A stretch of DNA of 52,262 bases from NCBI RefSeq assembly GCF_030211955.1, contig NZ_JASODI010000018.1:1-52262 (forward strand). Reading direction: 5' to 3'. A program made the translations under genes and the position numbers. The DNA is from Corynebacterium frankenforstense. GTDB lineage: Bacteria; Actinomycetota; Actinomycetes; Mycobacteriales; Mycobacteriaceae. Below the pieces are notes generated by a model. It was not told where the DNA came from and ran no database searches. It saw only the letters and a program-made list of their open reading frames with translations. This document shows, one piece after another, positions 47,595 to 52,262 of this stretch; the stretch's first letter is position 1; every line of letters begins with the position of its first letter.

Positions 47595-48101
47595 ATGCGC
47601 GTCTACCTGCCCGCGACCTTCAGCACCCTGACCGAGCTCAACGAGTCCGGCGTCATCCACGCCCGCAGCGGCTGGGCCTTCGCCGTCACCGACGCCCTGC
47701 GCGAGTTCTACACCGCGGGCGACGAGGAGGAACTTTCCGACGTCGCTTTCGACCAGGCCGCCCTGGCCAGCCTGCGGCTGCTCGCGGTCGGCGACGTGGC
47801 GAAGTTCCCGCACCGCCGCGTGGTCGTCTCCGCCGACGTCGACGACGCGCACGTGACCCCGGTGCCGGACAACGGCGAGTCCGTGGTGCGCCTCGAGCCG
47901 GCCTCCGTGGAGCTCGACGACGTCGCGGCGATCCACGTCGACGTGCCCGACGCCGAGGAGGCCACCGCCAGGGCGGTCAAGGCCATCGACGCCGCGGACC
48001 TCGGCGACGAGGACGCGGAGCTGACCGTGGGCGACGCCCAGGACAACTGGCTCGCGTTCTACGACCCCTCCGAGCTGCCGGTCCTCATCGAGCTGCTCTA
48101 G
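47595..48101 (+). CDS. DUF6912 family protein
   Basis: A 168-residue protein beginning MRVYLPATFSTLTELNESG, the mark of this actinobacterial family, followed by ARSGWAFAVTDALREFYT, FPHRRVVVSADVDD and LTVGDAQDNWLAFYDPSELP. No catalytic motif or membrane segment. It is 7 bases behind the HAD-like gene, so the two are probably co-transcribed and may act together. Function unknown. Confidence 0.85.
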   Translation: MRVYLPATFSTLTELNESGVIHARSGWAFAVTDALREFYTAGDEEELSDVAFDQAALASLRLLAVGDVAKFPHRRVVVSADVDDAHVTPVPDNGESVVRLEPASVELDDVAAIHVDVPDAEEATARAVKAIDAADLGDEDAELTVGDAQDNWLAFYDPSELPVLIELL

Positions 48102-48157
48102 CCCTCCCGCCGCCCGGTGATTCCTTTTCCGGGGTGGTGGACGGAGTCCACCACGCC

Positions 48158-49171
48158 TCACTCCCAGTCGACGTTGGAGTGCAGCGCCTCGAGCAGCCGG
48201 CGCACGGCCGCCACGCGGCGCGCGCCCGCCCCGGTCAGCCCGTCGAGGGCGCACTCCGGGTCGGCCGGGGGACCCAGGTGCGTGCAGCCGCGGGGGCAGT
48301 CCTCCGCGGCGGCCGCGAGGTCCTCGAAGGCCGCGATGACGTCGTCGGGGGAGACGTGCGCCAGCCCGAAGGAGCGGATGCCGGGGGTGTCGATGATCCA
48401 GCCGCCGCCGGCCTCGCGCGGCAGGCGCAGCGCGACCGACTGGGTGGAGGTGTGCCGGCCCTTGCCTACCCCGGAGACCTCGCCGGTGGCGCGGTCGGCC
48501 TCGGGCAGCAGCCGGTTGACCAGCGTGGACTTGCCCACCCCGGAGTGCCCGATCAGGGCGGAGACCCGCCCGGAGATCCGCTCGAGCAGCGGGTCGAGGG
48601 GGTCGTTGACGCCGCAGACGACCACGGGCACGTCCAGGTCCGCGAACTCCGCGGCGAAGACGCTCGGGTCGGCCAGGTCCGACTTGGTCAGCACGATCAC
48701 CGGCTCGATGCCGCCGACGAAGGCGGCGACCAGCGAACGCTCCACGAACCCGGAGCGCGGCGGGGGATCGGCCACCGCGGAGACGATGAGAAGCAGCTCC
48801 GCGTTGGCCACCACGGTGCGCTCGTAGGAGTCCGTGTCGTCGGCGGTGCGCCGCAGCACGCTGGTCCGCTCGTCGAGCTTGACGATGCGCGCGAGCGTCC
48901 CCTCCCGCCCGGAGGTGTCGCCGACCACGCCGACGCGGTCGCCGACCTCGACGGGGGTCCGTCCCAGCTCGCGGGCGCGCATGCACACCACGCGGGTGGG
49001 GTCGTCGGCGTCGCGGTCCCGGTCGAGGACCACGCCCCAGCGGCCGCGGTCCTTGGTGACCACCATGCCGAAGAGGGCGTCCTTGTGAGCCGGGCGCTTC
49101 TTGGTGCGCGGGCGTGACCCCTTGCCGGGGCGCACGTGCACGTCGGACTCGTCGTAGTGGCGCCTAGGCAC
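48158..49171 (-). CDS. rsgA: Ribosome small subunit-dependent GTPase A
   Basis: A 337-residue circularly permuted GTPase that checks late 30S subunit maturation. An OB-fold domain (residues 35-110) comes first; then, in permuted order, G4 [10 protein letters not shown]1 [16 protein letters not shown]2 in the TSTQ segment and G3 DTPGIRSFG; last is the zinc domain [16 protein letters not shown]. The GTG start overlaps the aroA stop by 8 bases, so both come from one minus-strand transcript. Confidence 0.95.
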   Translation of the reverse strand: MPRRHYDESDVHVRPGKGSRPRTKKRPAHKDALFGMVVTKDRGRWGVVLDRDRDADDPTRVVCMRARELGRTPVEVGDRVGVVGDTSGREGTLARIVKLDERTSVLRRTADDTDSYERTVVANAELLLIVSAVADPPPRSGFVERSLVAAFVGGIEPVIVLTKSDLADPSVFAAEFADLDVPVVVCGVNDPLDPLLERISGRVSALIGHSGVGKSTLVNRLLPEADRATGEVSGVGKGRHTSTQSVALRLPREAGGGWIIDTPGIRSFGLAHVSPDDVIAAFEDLAAAAEDCPRGCTHLGPPADPECALDGLTGAGARRVAAVRRLLEALHSNVDWE

Positions 49172-50498
49172 GGCACCCCTCGTCGACCATGGTCTGCCAC
49201 ATCATCTGGAAGCCAGGCAGGGTCTTGGCGGTGGTCTGCACGTCCTCGACCTCGACGCCGTGGACGCGCAGGCCAAGCACCGCGCCGGCGGTGGCCATGC
49301 GGTGGTCGGCGTAGGAGCGCCAGACCCCGCCGTGCAGGAATGCCGGGCGGATGAGCAGGCCTTCGTCGAGCTCGCTGCAGTCGCCGCCGAGCCGGTTGAT
49401 CTCGGTGCTCAGGGCGGTCAGCCGGTCGGTCTCGTGGCCGCGCAGGTGCGCGATGCCGGTCAGCCGGCTCTCGGACTGCGCCAGCGCGGCCAGTGCGGCC
49501 ACGGTGGGGGTCAGCTCGCCGAAGTCGGACATGTCGAGCTCGATGCCCTTCAGGTGCCCGCCGGCCGGGCCGGTGACCTCGAGGTCGTGCGCGTGCGGCC
49601 CGCCGGACTCGCCGGGCACCAGCTTCACCGTGCAGCCCATGGCCTCGAGCACGCCGCGGATGGCGTCGCCGGCCTGGGTGGTCCGCTCCGGCCAGCCGTA
49701 GACGCGCACGGTGCCGCCGGTGACGGCCGCCGCCGAGAGGAACGGCGCGGCGTTGGACAGGTCCGGCTCGATGACCCAGCGCCGCCCGGCGATGGGCCCG
49801 GGGTGCACACGCCAGGTCTGCGCGTCGCCGTCGACGTCGACGAGCACACCGGCGGTGCGCAGCATGTCGACGGTCATCTCGATGTGGGGCACCGAGGGCA
49901 GCCGCCCGCCCTGGTGGCGCACGGTGATGCCCTCCTCGAAGCAGGCGCCGGCCAGCAGCAGCCCGGAGACGAACTGCGAGGAGCCGGAGGCGTCAATGGT
50001 GACCTCGCCGCCGCGGGCCGCGCCCCCGCGCACCGTGCAGGGCAGCGCGTCGCCGTGGAGCTCCACGCCGAGGTCGCGCAGGGCGTTGAGGATCGTGCCC
50101 ATCGGGCGGCGGCGCGCCTGGGCGTCGCCGTCGAAGACCACGTAGGCGCCCTCCGGGGTCAGCGCGGCGATCGGGGGCACGAAGCGCATCACCGTGCCGG
50201 CCAGGCCGCACTCGACGGTGCCGCCGCGCAGCGGGCCGGGGTCGACGGCCACCGTCGTCGAGGCGGTGCCGTGACCGGGCTCGTCGGAGTGGATCCGCGC
50301 GCCGATGGCGCGCAGGGCCTCGGCCATTAGGTGGGTGTCGCGGGAGTGCAGGGCGCCGGCGATCTCCGAGGGGCCGGAGGCGAGGGCGGACAGCACGAGC
50401 GCCCGGTTCGTGATGGACTTCGAACCGGGTACATGTTGGCGCCAGCGGACCGGGCCGCGGGCGGCGGGAGCGGGCCAGGGCGGGGCATTTTTACTCAC
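49164..50498 (-). CDS. aroA: 3-phosphoshikimate 1-carboxyvinyltransferase (EPSP synthase)
   Basis: A 444-residue EPSP synthase of the shikimate pathway. Motifs are the N-terminal [17 protein letters not shown], the [10 protein letters not shown] loop (with GLAGT where many have GNAGT), [12 protein letters not shown], and the C-terminal [16 protein letters not shown]. Start at the GTG 50498: a TATTAT -10 (comp. 50505-50510) lies 6 bases before it, predicting a leaderless mRNA; the open frame beyond runs into the divergent SRAP gene and is not coding. The order with rsgA and sigH matches C. glutamicum. Confidence 0.95.
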   Translation of the reverse strand: MSKNAPPWPAPAARGPVRWRQHVPGSKSITNRALVLSALASGPSEIAGALHSRDTHLMAEALRAIGARIHSDEPGHGTASTTVAVDPGPLRGGTVECGLAGTVMRFVPPIAALTPEGAYVVFDGDAQARRRPMGTILNALRDLGVELHGDALPCTVRGGAARGGEVTIDASGSSQFVSGLLLAGACFEEGITVRHQGGRLPSVPHIEMTVDMLRTAGVLVDVDGDAQTWRVHPGPIAGRRWVIEPDLSNAAPFLSAAAVTGGTVRVYGWPERTTQAGDAIRGVLEAMGCTVKLVPGESGGPHAHDLEVTGPAGGHLKGIELDMSDFGELTPTVAALAALAQSESRLTGIAHLRGHETDRLTALSTEINRLGGDCSELDEGLLIRPAFLHGGVWRSYADHRMATAGAVLGLRVHGVEVEDVQTTAKTLPGFQMMWQTMVDEGCRA

Positions 50499-50503
50499 AC
50501 CCC

Positions 50504-50510
50504 CATAATA
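50504..50510. promoter_or_regulatory. Overlapping divergent -10 elements for aroA and the SRAP gene
   Basis: The 18 bases between the divergent start codons contain one AT island. Read leftward it is TATTAT, 6 bases before the aroA GTG; read rightward it is CATAAT, 7 bases before the SRAP ATG. Both genes would be leaderless and compete for the same DNA. Confidence 0.7.
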
Positions 50511-50516
50511 GAGAGC

Positions 50517-51191
50517 ATGTGCGGAAGGTTCGTCCTGTTCACCACCGGGGAGCGCCTCCTCGACGCCGTCGGCACCCTGCCGGGCGTCACCGAGGTGCGT
50601 GCGCCGCGCGACACCCCGCCGGCGCGCTACAACATCGCCCCGACCCAGATCGCCCCCGTCGTCCGCCTCGGCGGCGAGGCCAACTCCGAGGCGCTGGTGG
50701 AGCCGGCGCGCTGGGGCCTGCTGCCGCACTGGAAGCGCGACGAGAAGGGCCCGACCCTGTTCAACGCCCGCTCCGAGACCGTCGCCGAGAAGCCCTCCTT
50801 CCGCGACGCCTTCGCCAAGCGGCGCTGCGTGATACCCATGGACGGCTACTACGAGTGGCACGAGAAGGTGCCGCACTTCATCAGCCGCGACGACGGCGGG
50901 CTGCTGTGGGTCGCCGGGCTGTGGGACACCGGGCTGGACCAGCTGTCCTGCACCATCGTGACCACCGCCTCCGCCGGGCCGTTGGAGTGGCTGCACGACC
51001 GCATGCCGTTGCTTCTCGACGCCGCGTCGGCCGCCGCCTGGTGCACCGGCTCGGCCGGGTCCGCCACGGAGATGCTGGCGCCTGCGGTGCCCACGCTGCG
51101 CGCGCACCTTCAAGTCCGGCCGGTGCGACGCGACGTCGGCAATGTCTCCAACGACTTTCCCGGGCTCCTCGACGCCGTCGAGGCGGAGTAG
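50517..51191 (+). CDS. SRAP (HMCES/YedK) abasic-site-binding protein
   Basis: A 224-residue SOS-response-associated peptidase family protein, which covalently captures abasic sites in single-stranded DNA through Cys2 (MCGRF). Other active-site features are [22 protein letters not shown] and HDRMP, the last holding the histidine. It needs exact processing of the initiator methionine, so the ATG at 50517 is certain. It is divergent from aroA with only 18 bases between start codons and upstream of sigH. Confidence 0.95.
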   Translation: MCGRFVLFTTGERLLDAVGTLPGVTEVRAPRDTPPARYNIAPTQIAPVVRLGGEANSEALVEPARWGLLPHWKRDEKGPTLFNARSETVAEKPSFRDAFAKRRCVIPMDGYYEWHEKVPHFISRDDGGLLWVAGLWDTGLDQLSCTIVTTASAGPLEWLHDRMPLLLDAASAAAWCTGSAGSATEMLAPAVPTLRAHLQVRPVRRDVGNVSNDFPGLLDAVEAE

Positions 51192-51204
51192 ACGCGCCCG
51201 GGCC

Positions 51205-51210
51205 TAGAAT
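51205..51210 (+). promoter_or_regulatory. sigH -10 element
   Basis: TAGAAT lies shortly after the SRAP stop codon and about 40 bases before the chosen sigH start. It is a housekeeping-type hexamer, not a SigH-type one. Confidence 0.55.
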
Positions 51211-51252
51211 GGTTCCCCGACCCCGACCGTGGAAAGGACGGTGGCCCGGCAG

Positions 51253-51894
51253 ATGGCGGACAGTGACGTCGAGGACGACACGCGGCTGCGCGAGCGCTTC
51301 GAGAGCGAGGCGCTGCCGCTGCTCGACCAGCTCTACGGCGGTGCGCTGAAGATGACGCGCAACCCGGCCGACGCGGAGGACCTGGTCCAGGAGACCTACA
51401 TGAAGGCCTTCCGGGCCTTCGGCTCCTTCAGACCGGGCACCAACCTCAAGGCGTGGCTGTACCGGATCATGACCAACGCCTACATCAACACCTACCGCAA
51501 GAAGCAGCGGCGCCCGCAGCAGACCTCGACCGACGAGATGACCGACCACCAGCTGTACACGACGTCCTCGCACGACTCCTCCGGGCTGGAGTCCGCGGAG
51601 GTCGCGGCGCTGAAGAACATCCCGGACCAGGAGATCGTCGACGCGCTGAACTCGCTGTCGGACGACTACCGCATGGTCGTCTACTACGCCGACGTCGAGG
51701 GGCTGGCCTACAAGGAGATCGCCGAGATCATGGGCACCCCGCTGGGCACCGTGATGAGCCGGCTGCATCGGGGAAGAAAACAGCTGCGCGGTTTGTTGAA
51801 GGGGGTGGCACACGAGCACGGCATCGGGCTCGACCACCCCGACATGGCCGAACCGGCGGAGAACGCCGCGAAGACGAAGAAGCAGGAGGCGTGA
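51253..51894 (+). CDS. sigH: ECF sigma factor SigH
   Basis: A 213-residue ECF sigma factor of the SigH/SigR group, which turns on thioredoxin, chaperone and protease genes during disulfide and heat stress. Region 2 reads [23 protein letters not shown] and [22 protein letters not shown]; region 4 reads [51 protein letters not shown]. The start is uncertain: ATG 51253, with AAAGGA 14 bases upstream, or GTG at 51241 or 51229. The 3' part of the gene seems to carry a promoter for rshA. Confidence 0.93.
   Translation: MADSDVEDDTRLRERFESEALPLLDQLYGGALKMTRNPADAEDLVQETYMKAFRAFGSFRPGTNLKAWLYRIMTNAYINTYRKKQRRPQQTSTDEMTDHQLYTTSSHDSSGLESAEVAALKNIPDQEIVDALNSLSDDYRMVVYYADVEGLAYKEIAEIMGTPLGTVMSRLHRGRKQLRGLLKGVAHEHGIGLDHPDMAEPAENAAKTKKQEA
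51772..51800 (+). promoter_or_regulatory. SigH-type promoter for rshA inside sigH
   Basis: GGAAGA (51772-51777), 17 bases, GTTGAA (51795-51800) matches the SigH/SigR consensus (GGAAT, N16-18, GTT). It stands in an AT-rich island where sigH uses the rare codons AGA, AAA, TTG, TTG. In C. glutamicum rshA is also driven by a SigH promoter within sigH. It would give autoregulated anti-sigma production. Confidence 0.75.
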
Positions 51895-51897
51895 GCG

Positions 51898-52179
51898 ATG
51901 ACGTCCGGACACGACCGGCACGGCGAAGGGTGCACCTGTGACTGCGACAGCGTCGAGCGCAAGCTCGCCGCGCTCCTCGACGACGAGCTGACCGCCGCCG
52001 AGTGCGCGCAGCTGCGCGCGGAGATCACCGCGTGCCCCGAGTGCGCGGCCGGCCTCGAGCTCGAGGAGGCGCTGCGTACGCTGCTGCGCACCTGCTGCGG
52101 GGCGGACCACGCGCCGAGCCGGCTGCGCGAGCGGGTGACCTACCAGCTGCGGGTCACCACGGTGCGGCGGTACAACTAG
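51898..52179 (+). CDS. rshA: Anti-sigma factor RshA (RsrA-like)
   Basis: A 93-residue zinc-associated anti-sigma (ZAS) protein that holds SigH inactive until its thiols are oxidised. The family's cysteines are seen in the N-terminal GCTCDCDSVE, in ITACPECAAG and in RTCCGAD. The ZAS signature is His-x3-Cys-x2-Cys; here the histidine position is glutamate (RAEITACPEC). Histidines exist elsewhere (N-terminal HDRHGEG), so zinc could be held differently or not at all. The ATG is 3 bases after the sigH stop. The window ends soon after, with no further gene seen in 52180-52262. Confidence 0.9.
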   Translation: MTSGHDRHGEGCTCDCDSVERKLAALLDDELTAAECAQLRAEITACPECAAGLELEEALRTLLRTCCGADHAPSRLRERVTYQLRVTTVRRYN

Positions 52180-52262
52180 CTGCGGTGGGGCCGCTCCGCG
52201 GCGGTGGGACGGCTCCGCCCTCCCGCCCAATAAAACGAAGGCGCGGCCGGGATCCTCTGGGG

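Overview
This 52 kb window is a GC-rich (roughly 70 percent) stretch of chromosome from a Corynebacterium or a very close mycolic-acid-bearing relative. The gene order accBC - sseA ... maf - accE - accD2 - accD1 / birA - purK - purE ... trehalose ABC transporter ... lcpA / wbbL - manC - whiB2 - pmmA - manA - sahH - tmk - mtrA - mtrB - lpqB - hpf - secA ... rsgA - aroA - sigH - rshA follows the order known from C. glutamicum. No prophage, IS element, CRISPR array, rRNA or tRNA was seen. Nearly all long antisense ORFs are GC-driven shadows of real genes.

Region 1 (1-12.2 kb) is lipid precursor supply: the biotin/carboxylase subunit AccBC, the carboxyltransferases AccD1 and AccD2, two epsilon-type small subunits, and the biotin ligase BirA that charges AccBC. 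A sulfurtransferase, a DUF3151 protein, a large envelope acyltransferase and Maf sit among them. The accBC and accD1/birA control regions share a 14-base dyad word, a candidate common operator. Region 2 (12.2-15.1 kb) holds a PH-like membrane protein, purK, purE and a DUF218 protein.

Region 3 (15.1-18.2 kb) is the decayed, accessory part. A well-formed TPP riboswitch runs straight into a short-chain dehydrogenase gene that has lost its first third. A Corynebacterium-type secreted protein follows, and then a DUF559-like nuclease-fold gene broken by one in-frame TGA where tryptophan is expected.

Region 4 (18.2-34.1 kb) is envelope building: a TusEFG-K trehalose importer with a small membrane partner, the arabinogalactan ligase LcpA, RmlD, WbbL, GDP-mannose synthesis (ManC, PmmA, ManA, TobH) and the regulator WhiB2. 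Region 5 (34.1-46.4 kb) runs through SahH, Tmk, MtrA-MtrB-LpqB, ComF, the hibernation factor and SecA. Region 6 (46.4-52.2 kb) has an Rv3235-like protein, a HAD-like protein, RsgA, AroA, an SRAP protein and the SigH/RshA thiol-stress switch.

Many genes have a -10 hexamer 6-8 bases before the start codon, which predicts leaderless mRNAs. Most of the window is conserved core. The observations most worth a second look are the riboswitch-SDR fusion, the dispersed TTGACGACGCCGC word, the internal SigH-type promoter for rshA, the RshA zinc-motif substitution and the shared operator-like dyad. All positions, starts and motifs were read by eye. No database search, alignment or folding program was run, and gene families are named from recognised motifs and gene order.
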